Source: Actinomycetes bacterium (lineage in GTDB: Bacteria; Actinomycetota; Actinomycetes; Propionibacteriales; Propionibacteriaceae). From it: DNA of 64,000 nt. The stretch lies in contig JAUHXZ010000007.1 in NCBI GenBank assembly GCA_030426725.1, positions 1-64,000 of the forward strand, given 5' to 3'. The notes beneath the pieces were generated by a model. That model was not told where the DNA came from, did not search any database, and saw only the letters and a program-made list of their open reading frames with translations. The translations under genes and the position numbers were made by a program. Positions 43,027-55,920 of the stretch are shown here, in pieces. Position 1 is the stretch's first letter. The number at the start of each line of letters is the position of its first letter.

Positions 43027-43100
43027 TACCCCCGACGGGATTCGAACCCGTACTGAAGCGGGTTTAAGCCGCCTGCCTCTACCGGTTGGGCCACGAGGGT
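43027..43100 (-). tRNA. tRNA with UAA anticodon (leucine-type by decoding), short variable loop
   Basis: Folding the minus strand gives a seven-bp acceptor stem (ACCCTCG with CGGGGGT, one G-T pair), a three-bp D-stem with an 11-base D-loop containing GG, a five-bp anticodon stem (one G-T pair) around CTTAAAC, and a T-arm with TTCGAAT. The anticodon is UAA, which reads UUA (Leu). The D-arm (T-G-G-C...A-A...GG-T-A) and the discriminator A resemble tRNA-Leu, yet the variable region is only about five bases instead of a long arm. CCA is not encoded. Amino-acid identity is therefore uncertain. Confidence 0.8.
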
Positions 43101-43308
43101 GTGGCGCGATTCTAGGCCAGCGAGCTTCTGGAGGGTCACCCGCTCCCGGAGGTCCGCCTGATCGACGACGGACTGGCCCGCCCGGGACCGGGTGCTCCTG
43201 CCGGCCGACGCTGGCATCTGGGCGGGGGCGTGGGGCGCGGCACTCAGCACCGGGAAGCCCGGTAGGCTGGCAGCACAGGTCCATCAACCCAGCGGAGGGA
43301 AATACCCG

Positions 43309-43827
43309 ATGACCACCTTCCTCATCATCGGGGCCGCCGGGATCGTCCTGGTGCTGTTCACCCTCGTCGTGGGCGACCTCCTCGACGGAGTGCTCGGGCT
43401 GGATTCCCTGGACAGCGACCTGTTCTCCGTCTCCAGTATCGCGGCATTCGTCGGCGCCTTCGGGTTCGGCGGGGCGCTCGCGCTCGCGTTCGTCGACAGC
43501 ATGGCCCTGGCGGTCGTCGCCGGCCTCGCCGTCGGATCCGCCGCCGCATGGGGCGCCGTGCGGCTGACCCGAGCCCTCAAGTCCGGCGAGAACTCGGCGG
43601 CGCTGCGCACCGACGCCATGCTGGGCCACCCCGGCCGCGTCGTCACAGCGATCCCGGCCGACGGCTACGGCGAGATCAGCCTCACCGTAGCCGGCCACGT
43701 CCGCAAGCTCGCGGCCCGGGCCGAGCGGCCGGTCGAGGCGGGCGCCGAAGTGTGGGTGTCCGCGATCCTGTCCCCCACCGCCGTCGAGGTGACCCCCGCC
43801 GACGCCATTCCCCCCATGGTTCCCTGA
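43309..43827 (+). CDS. NfeD-like membrane protein (172 aa)
   Basis: Two or three N-terminal membrane helices (about residues 3-23, 44-66 and 69-89) are followed by a cytoplasmic OB-fold domain (about 100-165) with the GHPGRVVTAIPADGYGEISLTVAGHVRKLAARAE pattern seen in YuaF/NfeD proteins. Such proteins partner with flotillins in membrane microdomains, and a flotillin gene follows 22 bases later. GGAGGG stands before the ATG. Confidence 0.85.
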   Translation: MTTFLIIGAAGIVLVLFTLVVGDLLDGVLGLDSLDSDLFSVSSIAAFVGAFGFGGALALAFVDSMALAVVAGLAVGSAAAWGAVRLTRALKSGENSAALRTDAMLGHPGRVVTAIPADGYGEISLTVAGHVRKLAARAERPVEAGAEVWVSAILSPTAVEVTPADAIPPMVP

Positions 43828-43849
43828 ACCCAGCACAGAAAGGCCCCCC

Positions 43850-45337
43850 ATGCCCGACGCCCTCCTCGCGAGCGCAGGTCTCATCGTCCTGCTCCTCCTC
43901 GTGGGCCTGCTCATCGCCAGCCGCTACAAGGTGGCCAAGCCCAACGAGGCGTTCATCATCACCGGCCGCAAGGGCAACAGGCAGGTGCGAAACCCTGAGA
44001 CCGGCCTGATCTCGACCGACCTCAGCGGCCAGAAGGTCGTCATGGGCGGAGGCGTGTTCGTCATCCCGTTCATCCAGCGCCTCCACGTGCTCGACCTGTC
44101 GTCGCGCCGCATCATGGTCACCATCCGCGCGGCGGTGTCGGGCCAGGGCATCAAGCTCAACGTCGACGGTGTCGCGATCGTCAAGGTGGGCGGCAACGAG
44201 GACTCGATCCGCGCGGCCGCCCAGCGGTTCCTCTCCCAGCAGGAGGAGGTCGAGACGTTCACACAGGAAACCCTCGCGGGCTCGCTGCGATCCATCGTCG
44301 GATCGCTGACCGTCGAACAGATCATCCGCGACCGCGCCGCGTTCGCCCAGCGGGTCACCGACGAGTCGGAGTCGTCGCTCACCGGACAGGGACTCGTGCT
44401 CGACACGTTCCAGATCCAGGACATCACCGACGACGGCACCTACCTGTCCGACCTCGGCCGCCCCGAGTCGGCCAAACTCGGGCGCACGGCCGCCGTCGCG
44501 GAGGCCGAGGCCCGCCGTGAGGCGGAGCAGGCACAGATCGCAGCCGAGCAGGAGATCGCGATCTCGAACCGGGCGCTGGTGCTGAAGAAGGCTGAGATCC
44601 AGTCCGAGACGGACGCGGCGCGCGCCCAGGCGGCCGCCGCCGGGCCGCTCGCGCAGGCCGACCGGGACCAGGCGATCCTGCTTGAACAGGAGAAGGTCGC
44701 GGTGGCGCAAGCCGCCCTGAAGGAGCGCCAACTCGACACCGAGGTCCGGCGCCCCGCCGACGCCGAGCGCTACCGCGTCGAGACGGACGCGGAGGCTCAG
44801 CGCAACGCGGCCATCTTCGAGGCGGAGGCCCGCAAGGCAGCGTCGATCGCCAATGCCGAGGCCGATGCCGAGAAGGCCAGGCTCACCGGCGTGGGCGAGA
44901 AGTCGCGGCGTTCGGCGCTCGCCGAGGCCGAGGCCATCGAGGGCGCCCGTCGTGGTGAGGCGGAGAAGGCCCGCCGCATCGCGGAGGCCGAGGCGGTACG
45001 CGCCGAGGGCGACGCGAAGGCGGCCGCGGTGCTCGCGGTCGGCCACGCCGAGGCCGAGGCGATGGACAAGCGCGCGGAGGCGTTCGCGCACTACAACGAC
45101 GCCGCCGTCCTGCAGATGCTCATCGAGGTCCTGCCGCAGATCGCGGAGAAGATCTCCGAGCCGATGGGCAACATCGAGACGCTCACGATCGTGTCGACCG
45201 AGGGTGCCTCGGCAGTGCCGAAGACCATCGCCAACAACATGATGCAGACGCTGCAGCTCGTCAAGGACACCACCGGCTACGACCTCGGCGGCGTGATCGA
45301 GCGCATCGGCGCCAAAGACAGCACAGAGCCCGAGTGA
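43850..45337 (+). CDS. floT: Flotillin family protein (495 aa)
   Basis: One N-terminal membrane helix (about residues 5-24) leads to an SPFH/band-7 domain (about 30-210; YKVAKPNEAFIITGRKG... EETVETFTQETLAGSLRSIVGSLTVEQIIRDRAAF). A long Ala/Glu-rich flotillin coiled coil follows (about 215-420) with many AEA repeats, then a C-terminal ISEPMGNIETLTIVS segment. Flotillins scaffold membrane microdomains. The NfeD-like gene upstream forms the usual pair. Confidence 0.93.
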   Translation: MPDALLASAGLIVLLLLVGLLIASRYKVAKPNEAFIITGRKGNRQVRNPETGLISTDLSGQKVVMGGGVFVIPFIQRLHVLDLSSRRIMVTIRAAVSGQGIKLNVDGVAIVKVGGNEDSIRAAAQRFLSQQEEVETFTQETLAGSLRSIVGSLTVEQIIRDRAAFAQRVTDESESSLTGQGLVLDTFQIQDITDDGTYLSDLGRPESAKLGRTAAVAEAEARREAEQAQIAAEQEIAISNRALVLKKAEIQSETDAARAQAAAAGPLAQADRDQAILLEQEKVAVAQAALKERQLDTEVRRPADAERYRVETDAEAQRNAAIFEAEARKAASIANAEADAEKARLTGVGEKSRRSALAEAEAIEGARRGEAEKARRIAEAEAVRAEGDAKAAAVLAVGHAEAEAMDKRAEAFAHYNDAAVLQMLIEVLPQIAEKISEPMGNIETLTIVSTEGASAVPKTIANNMMQTLQLVKDTTGYDLGGVIERIGAKDSTEPE

Positions 45338-45341
45338 CCAT

Positions 45342-45379
45342 GAGCTGGTGGGCGGCGCTTCCATGCCGCCCACCGGCTC
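45342..45379. terminator. Bidirectional hairpin terminator between flotillin and ppx genes
   Basis: A 15-bp inverted repeat (45342-45356 with 45365-45379, one G-T pair) around an eight-base loop begins four bases after the flotillin stop and overlaps the ppx stop on the other strand. There is no clear T-tract. Confidence 0.7.
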
Positions 45380-46295
45380 AGCGTCCCAGCAGCCCCAACG
45401 CGATGCCGTCCAGGATGTCGGTCTCACTCACGAGTACAGCTCCCTCGGGGACCCGACGGGAGATCTCGTCCAGAATCATCCCCCCGGCGCCGAGAACCGC
45501 GGCGCGCAGCGGGTGCATGCACGGCTCCCCGGCGGTCTCCTCCTTCGTCTGCCCCAGCCAGCGCCCCACGGTGCGTTGGATGTCGTCGCGGCTGAGCAGC
45601 GTCTCGTGGACCGCCTTGCGCGAGTACTCCTGCAGGCCCAGCACGGAGGCGGCGACGCTGGTGACCGTCCCCGCGACGCCGATGGCGGCCGCCAGCCCGG
45701 CGAAGTCGATGCCGGTGCCGTCGAGCAGCTCGCCGACGTAGGCGCGGGACGCGGCGATCTCGTCGGCCGTCGCCGGGTCCGAGGGCATGAACCGTTCGCG
45801 GACGCGCACCGCGCCGATGTCGAGGCTCACCGCCGATCGGATGGCCGGCCCCTCGTCGACGACGATCAGCTCGGTGGAGCCGCCGCCGATGTCGAACACC
45901 AGCGCAGGACTCGCGGCCTGCACGCCGCTGAGGACACCCAGCGTCGACAGCAGCGCCTCCTCGTCGCCGGCGATGACGTCGACGTCGACACCCAGGCGCT
46001 CGCGCACGTTGGCCTCGAACTCGGCCCGGTTGCTCACATCGCGGGCCGCCGACGTGGCGACGAAGCGCACGTCACCCGCGCCATGCTCGGCGATGACGCC
46101 CGCGAACTCCTCGAAGATCACGTTGGCGCGGTCCAGCGCGTCGGGATGGAACTCGCCCGTGGCGTCGACGCCCTGGCCGAGCCGCGCCAGACGCACCTCG
46201 CGGACCAGCTCAGTGGTGGATCCGTCGTCCTGCCGGCGCAGGATGAGCAGGCGGATGGAGTTGGTGCCGCAGTCGACGGCGGCGACGGTGTTCAT
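45378..46295 (-). CDS. ppx: Ppx/GppA exopolyphosphatase family protein (305 aa)
   Basis: An ASKHA-fold phosphatase acting on polyphosphate or (p)ppGpp. The phosphate-1 motif is VAAVDCGTNSIRLLI (residues 4-18). The phosphate-2/adenosine-type motif is VFDIGGGSTELIVVD (about 142-156). At about 305 residues it is the short, two-domain actinobacterial form (Rv0496/Rv1026-like), without the HD-like C-terminal domain of E. coli Ppx. The ATG overlaps the DUF501 stop by four bases, closing the eno-ftsB-DUF501-ppx cluster. Confidence 0.93.
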   Translation of the reverse strand: MNTVAAVDCGTNSIRLLILRRQDDGSTTELVREVRLARLGQGVDATGEFHPDALDRANVIFEEFAGVIAEHGAGDVRFVATSAARDVSNRAEFEANVRERLGVDVDVIAGDEEALLSTLGVLSGVQAASPALVFDIGGGSTELIVVDEGPAIRSAVSLDIGAVRVRERFMPSDPATADEIAASRAYVGELLDGTGIDFAGLAAAIGVAGTVTSVAASVLGLQEYSRKAVHETLLSRDDIQRTVGRWLGQTKEETAGEPCMHPLRAAVLGAGGMILDEISRRVPEGAVLVSETDILDGIALGLLGR

Positions 46296-46816
46296 GCTTC
46301 CTCCGGGAGGCAGGGGTTGGTCCAGAATGCGCCGATGCGCTCCAGGGCTTCGTCGCCGAACGGGTTGACGCCCGGCCCGGCGGCCAGCGCGTGCCCGACG
46401 AGGACGTGCAGGCACTTGACGCGGCTCGGCATGCCGCCGGCGGAGATCCCGTCGATCTCGTCGACGTGGCCGAGTTCCTCACGGTCGGCGAGATACGCCT
46501 CGTGGGCCGCGCGGTAGCGGGCGGCCAGGTCCTCGTCGACCGCCAGCCGCTCGGTCATCTCCGCCATCACTCCCCCTGCCTCGAGGGCCGAGCAGCCGGC
46601 GACCGCGCGGGGGCAGGTGAGGTAGTAGGTGGTGGGGAACGGCGTACCGTTCGGGAGCCGGGGTTCGGTCTTGACGACGCCGGGCTTGCCGCAGGGGCAC
46701 CGCCAGGCGACGGCCGCCACGCCGCGGGGTTCGCGCCCCAGTTGGGCGGCGACGACGGCGAGGTCCGCCTCCGAGGCGGGCTCGTGGGCCGGGGTCGCGC
46801 GGTCAAGGTCGCTCAT
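46292..46816 (-). CDS. DUF501 family protein (174 aa)
   Basis: An Ala/Glu-rich protein with the pattern LGREPRGVAAVAWRCPCGKPGVVKTEPRLPNGTPFPTTYYLTCPRAVAGCSALEAGGVM, whose CxC and later Cys are typical of DUF501. The remainder is helical and ends in GGMPSRVKCLHVLVGHALAAGPGVNPFGDEAL. Function is unknown, but its position between ftsB and ppx is conserved in actinobacteria. It is translationally coupled to ppx. Confidence 0.9.
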   Translation of the reverse strand: MSDLDRATPAHEPASEADLAVVAAQLGREPRGVAAVAWRCPCGKPGVVKTEPRLPNGTPFPTTYYLTCPRAVAGCSALEAGGVMAEMTERLAVDEDLAARYRAAHEAYLADREELGHVDEIDGISAGGMPSRVKCLHVLVGHALAAGPGVNPFGDEALERIGAFWTNPCLPEEA

Positions 46817-46846
46817 GGCGGTCCCTTTCGTCCTTCGTGTCCGGGG

Positions 46847-47473
46847 TCAGTCCTCGGGCTCCGGCGTGGCCTGGATCGTGCGGTCGGGCTGCGGGGCGGG
46901 GGTCTCCTCGGCGTCGGGGAGTTCGTCGGCGACCTGCACCGAGACCCACATCTTCTCCCACCACAGCCCCGTCTCCGCGACGCCGGCCGGCTGCCCGATC
47001 TCCGCGCCGTCGAGCGGTTCGCCGTCGGCGCCGATCACGCGGTACCCGACCTCGCCGGGCATGACCCAGCCGAGCCGCACGCGCGCCACGGACCGGACGT
47101 ACTCGGGGTCGTTCCAACGGTTGAGCTTGTCCTCGAGGTCGGCGATCTGTTCCTGCTTGGCGGCGATGTCCGCCCGGACGGCCGCGATCTCCTGCGACTG
47201 GGCGAAGTAGACCCGCAGCGAGTGGGCGAGCATCAGCCCGAGCCCTGCGATGACGACGAGGAGGACGACGAGCCGCCAGGTGGCCGACATCGCCCGCTGC
47301 GCCCGCGGCGCGGGGCCGGGGCGGGTGTCCATGGCCGCCTTCACCTCCGGATCGGCCAGGGGGGCTACCCGGGGCCGATGGCCTCGTTCCTCCGGACGCG
47401 CAGTGGTCCGGGACCGCGGGGTTCCGCGTCCCGGACCACTACGAGTCGGTTTGCTCCTGGGCGTTTGAGGCAC
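46847..47473 (-). CDS. ftsB: FtsB/DivIC-family septum formation initiator (208 aa)
   Basis: A basic, disordered N-terminus, one membrane helix (about residues 66-86), then a short leucine-type coiled coil (QEIAAVRADIAAKQEQIADLEDKLNRWNDPEYV) and a VARVRLGWVMPGEVGYRVI tail. This is the DivIC/FtsB layout; the protein links FtsQ and FtsL at the division site. The GTG at 47473 gives the long form, similar in size to mycobacterial Rv1024. An ATG at 47332 has GGAGGT ten bases upstream and would give a 161-residue form. Confidence 0.88.
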   Translation of the reverse strand: MPQTPRSKPTRSGPGRGTPRSRTTARPEERGHRPRVAPLADPEVKAAMDTRPGPAPRAQRAMSATWRLVVLLVVIAGLGLMLAHSLRVYFAQSQEIAAVRADIAAKQEQIADLEDKLNRWNDPEYVRSVARVRLGWVMPGEVGYRVIGADGEPLDGAEIGQPAGVAETGLWWEKMWVSVQVADELPDAEETPAPQPDRTIQATPEPED

Positions 47474-47504
47474 TGATCCAGTGTGCCGGATCAGTCAGCC
47501 AAAC

Positions 47505-48824
<1,320 letters not shown>

Positions 48825-48862
48825 CTAGCTATCCGAGGTCCGGAAAGCGGCGGCGGGACGGC

Positions 48863-49471
48863 TTAACTTTCCGCGTCCCTGATGGTCGTCTCGAGTTCGC
48901 GGAGGGCCTGTCGTGCGGCGGCGTCGGCGTCGATCCCGTGCGCCTGGGCGCGCGACACCAGGGCGACGATCTCCCGGCCGACGGTGACCTCGTCGACGGG
49001 GTCGTCGGGCAGGTCGACGGGCACGCCGTGGGTCCGGGTGCGCGACACCACCTTGTGGGTGCGCCCGAGGACGCTGAGTGATTCGGCGATCCCTTCGAGG
49101 GCCGAGGACCGGCCCTTCTCGGCGCGCTTGCGTTCCTCCCAGGACTGCCACATGTCCGCCGGCACGTCCTCGTCGGCGAAGACGTGCGGGTGGCGCCTCA
49201 CGAGCTTGTCCGAGATGCCGCGGGCGACGTCGTCGAGGGTGAAGCGCCCCTCGTCCTCGGCGATGCGGGCGTGGAAGTACACCTGGAGCAGCAGGTCTCC
49301 CAGTTCCTCGACCAGTTCGTCGTCGTCGCCGGCCTCGACGGCGTCGACGACCTCGCAGGCCTCCTCGATGAGGTGGTTGAGGAGGGAGCGGTGGGTCTGC
49401 TCGGCGTCCCACGGGCACTTGACCCGCAGCTCCGCCATGATGCCGCGGAGGCGCTCGAGCTCAGCTGCCAT
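48863..49471 (-). CDS. mazG: MazG nucleoside triphosphate pyrophosphohydrolase (202 aa)
   Basis: Hydrolyses NTPs to NMP and pyrophosphate, limiting misincorporation and (in some bacteria) influencing ppGpp. The metal motif is EEACEVVDAVEAGDDDELVEELGDLLLQVYFHARIAED (about residues 36-72), with the E-x2-E...E-x2-D arrangement. The KCPWDAEQTHRSLLNHL opening is typical. At 202 residues it is a one-domain form with a C-terminal helical tail. Confidence 0.93.
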   Translation of the reverse strand: MAAELERLRGIMAELRVKCPWDAEQTHRSLLNHLIEEACEVVDAVEAGDDDELVEELGDLLLQVYFHARIAEDEGRFTLDDVARGISDKLVRRHPHVFADEDVPADMWQSWEERKRAEKGRSSALEGIAESLSVLGRTHKVVSRTRTHGVPVDLPDDPVDEVTVGREIVALVSRAQAHGIDADAAARQALRELETTIRDAES

Positions 49472-49480
49472 GGACGCTTG

Positions 49481-49987
49481 TCAGGAGGCGGGGACCGAGA
49501 GGGAGCCGGTGCCGCTGATGCCGGAGCCGGCCGGGTCCCACGTGCCGTAACGGGGGTTGAGCTGCACCTCGACGGCCTCGAACTGCTCCTGCAGCGCGTT
49601 GACGTCGGCGTCCTCGCCGGACTTGGTGACGATGAGCTGCAGCTTGGCGCTCTGGGAGGCGACGCGGGCGCACTCCGGGTCCGCGAGGGTGGGGCTGTCG
49701 GGGGAGGTGGAGCGCAGCAGGTCGACGGCCTCCTCGTCGGTGATCTCGATGTCGTTGGCCGCGGCCATCTCCTCAGCGACGGCGCCGAGGATCTCGGCCA
49801 TCAGCAGGGAGGTGCGGGGCACCTGCTCGGTGGTCAGACCGACCGACTCACACGCGGCGGTGACCTCGTCGAGCTGTGACTCGGTGATGCGCGTGTCCCC
49901 GATCTGGGCAGCGGTGCCGGGCATCGGGCTGCAGCCCGCGAACAGGGCCGCGGCCGCCACGACCGGCACAAGGCGCGTCAGCTTCAT
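49481..49987 (-). CDS. SurA/PrsA-N-like lipoprotein (168 aa)
   Basis: A lipoprotein signal (residues 1-18) ends in FAGC with lipidated Cys19. After AAQIGDTRITESQLDEVTAAC, a SurA/PrsA-type N-terminal strand-and-helix pattern, the protein is helical. There is no PPIase domain, so it is a chaperone-like or accessory fragment rather than a full foldase. It lies between mfd and mazG in the minus-strand run; AGAGGAT precedes the ATG. Confidence 0.8.
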   Translation of the reverse strand: MKLTRLVPVVAAAALFAGCSPMPGTAAQIGDTRITESQLDEVTAACESVGLTTEQVPRTSLLMAEILGAVAEEMAAANDIEITDEEAVDLLRSTSPDSPTLADPECARVASQSAKLQLIVTKSGEDADVNALQEQFEAVEVQLNPRYGTWDPAGSGISGTGSLSVPAS

Positions 49988-50061
49988 GAGGATCCTCTCG
50001 GGAACGGGGGCGTCACACCGCGGGCCAGCCTACCCCATGGCCCTGTGGAGGCCGATCCCCG

Positions 50062-53544
<3,483 letters not shown>

Positions 53545-53580
53545 GTCATCATCCTTCCACGGCCCGCCGACGGGCCGACC

Positions 53581-53660
53581 GTGAGCACTTTTCCGGACTC
53601 GGAGCCGGGAAAGGGCGTTGTCAGCGCTGCCATCCGGCCCGAGCCCGGGAAAGTGCTCAC
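53581..53660. repeat. 22-bp imperfect inverted repeat between pth and mfd
   Basis: Arms 53581-53602 (GTGAGCACTTTTCCGGACTC...) and 53639-53660 match at about 20 of 22 positions in inverted orientation around a 36-base middle that holds a third CCGGGAAAG copy. The position suits an mRNA-end structure or an intergenic palindromic repeat element. Confidence 0.6.
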
Positions 53661-53665
53661 GGGCC

Positions 53666-54250
53666 TCACGAGTTGTAGCGGTTCTGCGTCGCGACGAGCC
53701 CTTCGTGCACGAGCAGTTCGACGGCGTCGGCCGCGACCGCGGCGTCCACCCGCATCCCCTCGAGGTCGGCGGGCTTCATCTTCGCCAGCACCCACGCGGC
53801 TGCGTCCTGGCGGCCGGGGGGCCGGCCGACGCCGACGCGCACGCGGTGGTAGTCGCCGGTGCCGAGGTGGGCGCGGATGGACTTGAGCCCGTTGTGCCCG
53901 TTGTCCCCGCCACCGGACTTGACGCGCAGGCGGCCGGGGTCGAGGTCGATCTCGTCATGGATGACCACGACGTGGGAGGGCTTGATCTTGTGGAAGGCCG
54001 CCAGGGACCTCACGGCCGATCCGGAGTCGTTCATGAAGGTCGTCGGCTTGGCGAGGATCAGCTTGACCGACGGGGATCCGGGGATCGCGACGCTCGCCAC
54101 CTCGGCGCGGTGCCGCGACTGGAGGGAGAACGACGAGCCGTAGCGGTCCGCGAGGTCCGCTACGGCCCAGAACCCGACGTTGTGCCGGGTGAACTCGTAC
54201 GTCGGGCCCGGGTTGCCGAGCCCGACGACGAGGTAGGTGGAGTCGGTCAC
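53666..54250 (-). CDS. pth: Peptidyl-tRNA hydrolase (194 aa)
   Basis: Releases peptides from peptidyl-tRNA that dropped off the ribosome. The catalytic His23 is in FTRHNVGFW. LGNPGPTYE, KPTTFMNDSGSAV, VIHDEIDLDPGRLRVKSGGGDNGHNGLKSIRAHLGTGDYHRVRVGVGRP are the standard motifs in order. The GTG start overlaps the rplY stop by four bases (GTGA), so translation is coupled. Confidence 0.97.
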   Translation of the reverse strand: MTDSTYLVVGLGNPGPTYEFTRHNVGFWAVADLADRYGSSFSLQSRHRAEVASVAIPGSPSVKLILAKPTTFMNDSGSAVRSLAAFHKIKPSHVVVIHDEIDLDPGRLRVKSGGGDNGHNGLKSIRAHLGTGDYHRVRVGVGRPPGRQDAAAWVLAKMKPADLEGMRVDAAVAADAVELLVHEGLVATQNRYNS

Positions 54251-54855
54251 TCGGCCTCGGTGTCGCCCTCGATTTCACCCTCGGCGGCCTCGGTCTCGGG
54301 CTCGAGGTTGGCGACCGGTGCGACGACCACGGCCAGGACGAAGGTGTCACCCTCGACGGCGGCCTCGACGCCCTCGGGGAGCTTGATGTCGGCGACGGTC
54401 ATGTGGGCGCCGACGTCAAGGCCGTCGACGGAGACCTCGATCTCGCTCGGGATGTTGTTGATGGGCGCGAGGACGCTCAGCGACGTGAGGTCGATGTTGA
54501 CCAGGGCGCCGTTGCGGACCTCACCGGTGAAGTGCAGCGGCACCTCGACGTTGGCCTTCTCGCCGGCCTTCACGATGACGAGGTCGATGTGCTCGATGAC
54601 CGGGAGGATCGGATCGCGCTGGACCTGCTTCGGCAGCGCCAGGACCGGGGCGGCCTGGCCTTCGACGTTGAGGTGGAGGAGGACGTTGGCGTTACGCATC
54701 GCCAGGAACGTCTCCTTCTCGGGGAGGGCGAGGTGCAGGGGGGCCTCACCGTGGCCGTAGAGGACGGCGGGGATCTGGCCCGCGCGGCGGAGGCGACGGG
54801 CGGCGCCCTTGCCGAACTCGGTGCGGGTAGTGGCGGTCAGGGTGACGTCGGCCAT
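54247..54855 (-). CDS. rplY: 50S ribosomal protein L25/general stress protein Ctc (202 aa)
   Basis: Binds 5S rRNA. The N-terminal L25 domain (about residues 4-93; TRTEFGKGAARRLRRAGQIPAVLYGHGEAPLHLALP) is followed by the C-terminal TL5/CTC beta domain and an acidic Glu-rich tail. The two-domain form is the usual bacterial Ctc type. It is the first gene of the long minus-strand run and is coupled to pth. Confidence 0.95.
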   Translation of the reverse strand: MADVTLTATTRTEFGKGAARRLRRAGQIPAVLYGHGEAPLHLALPEKETFLAMRNANVLLHLNVEGQAAPVLALPKQVQRDPILPVIEHIDLVIVKAGEKANVEVPLHFTGEVRNGALVNIDLTSLSVLAPINNIPSEIEVSVDGLDVGAHMTVADIKLPEGVEAAVEGDTFVLAVVVAPVANLEPETEAAEGEIEGDTEAE

Positions 54856-55041
54856 GGGTGTGTCTCCTCTAGCTCAGGGTCGAACAGGTCCGGACGCCGA
54901 GCGAGGTAGGGCTTGTCGATCACGGACCCCTCGGTCCCTCGCCAGGCAGCGCCGCAATCTTAGCTCACGGTCAACCCCGACGCGAACCCGCCGGCCGTCC
55001 CGCCAAGACCGCCGGGAGTCCGCGCCCTTCTGGTTCGAGGT

Positions 55042-55737
55042 TCAGGTGGGCAGCGCCGACCCATCGTCGGTAGCCATGGGAGCCGCACGCAGGGCGCGCT
55101 GCTGAGAAGCGGGCCCTAACACTCCGTTGCGGCGTTCGAATGTGAACTCTTCACCATTGATGGTGATGAACCGCTGCGTCCAATACGTGACGTTGTCGCA
55201 CAACGAACCCAGCTGCCTGAAGCTGGCCCGGACGTGGAAATCACCGAGATACAGACGCTTGACGCCGTCGCTGTCGATCACCGCTTGGGTCGGGTCGATC
55301 GGACAGGTGTAGGTGAACGTGTAGGGCGTGTAGTACAATCCGTCCGACTTCTGCGCCAATGTCCCCGTGAACGGGCTACTCCAGCAGTTGGAGTGCCCCG
55401 GAAGACTGGTCCATGTCAGATTCTCGGGGCTTCCGATAATCCAGTAGACCAGCCTGGCATTGGTGATGATGTCGGTGGTCTCCGAGTCGTAGACGTAGAG
55501 CCCGAACGGGGCGCCGTCAGGGCCCGCGGTCTCAGGCAGCGATGACACCTCAAGAGTGTGTGCGCATCTCCCGGCGGGTGACCAGGTGTTGAGAACCCAG
55601 CCGTTGATCCCCGGATCCTTACGAAGTGAGGTGGCAAACGCAGGTGCAGCCGATGCTACGAAAACTGCTGGAGTGGTCCAGGCGATCCCCTTCGCTACCG
55701 TGCGACGTGGGATGAGTGAGGTGCTTGGTGATGGCAT
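55042..55737 (-). CDS. Secreted protein with Tat-like signal, lower G+C (231 aa)
   Basis: The N-terminus IPRRTVAKGIAWTTPAVFVASAAPAFATS (about residues 9-37) has a twin Arg, a hydrophobic core and an Ala-x-Ala cleavage site, as in Tat-exported surface proteins of actinobacteria. The mature part is beta-rich with four or more Cys (CAHTLEV, NCWSS, TCPIDP, LCDNVTYW) and I do not recognise a family. G+C is lower than the surroundings: bases 55141-55200 are 50 percent by hand count, against 70 percent for 54361-54420. That hints at acquisition from elsewhere. Confidence 0.7.
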   Translation of the reverse strand: MPSPSTSLIPRRTVAKGIAWTTPAVFVASAAPAFATSLRKDPGINGWVLNTWSPAGRCAHTLEVSSLPETAGPDGAPFGLYVYDSETTDIITNARLVYWIIGSPENLTWTSLPGHSNCWSSPFTGTLAQKSDGLYYTPYTFTYTCPIDPTQAVIDSDGVKRLYLGDFHVRASFRQLGSLCDNVTYWTQRFITINGEEFTFERRNGVLGPASQQRALRAAPMATDDGSALPT

Positions 55738-55920
55738 TGAGAGTCCCCCGGATAAGTGTTGTGTCCTCCTACAGACTAGCACTCGGAGCACTCACTGCCG
55801 AAGTGACCCGGTTGTGTATCAGGTCGTGGAGCCTCACGAGGTAGTCGAGACCTCGCGCGTGGTCGTCGCGGGTATGACCTTAAGAGCGGGGAAGGGGCTG
55901 GTGGCCGGGGATCGGCCGCG

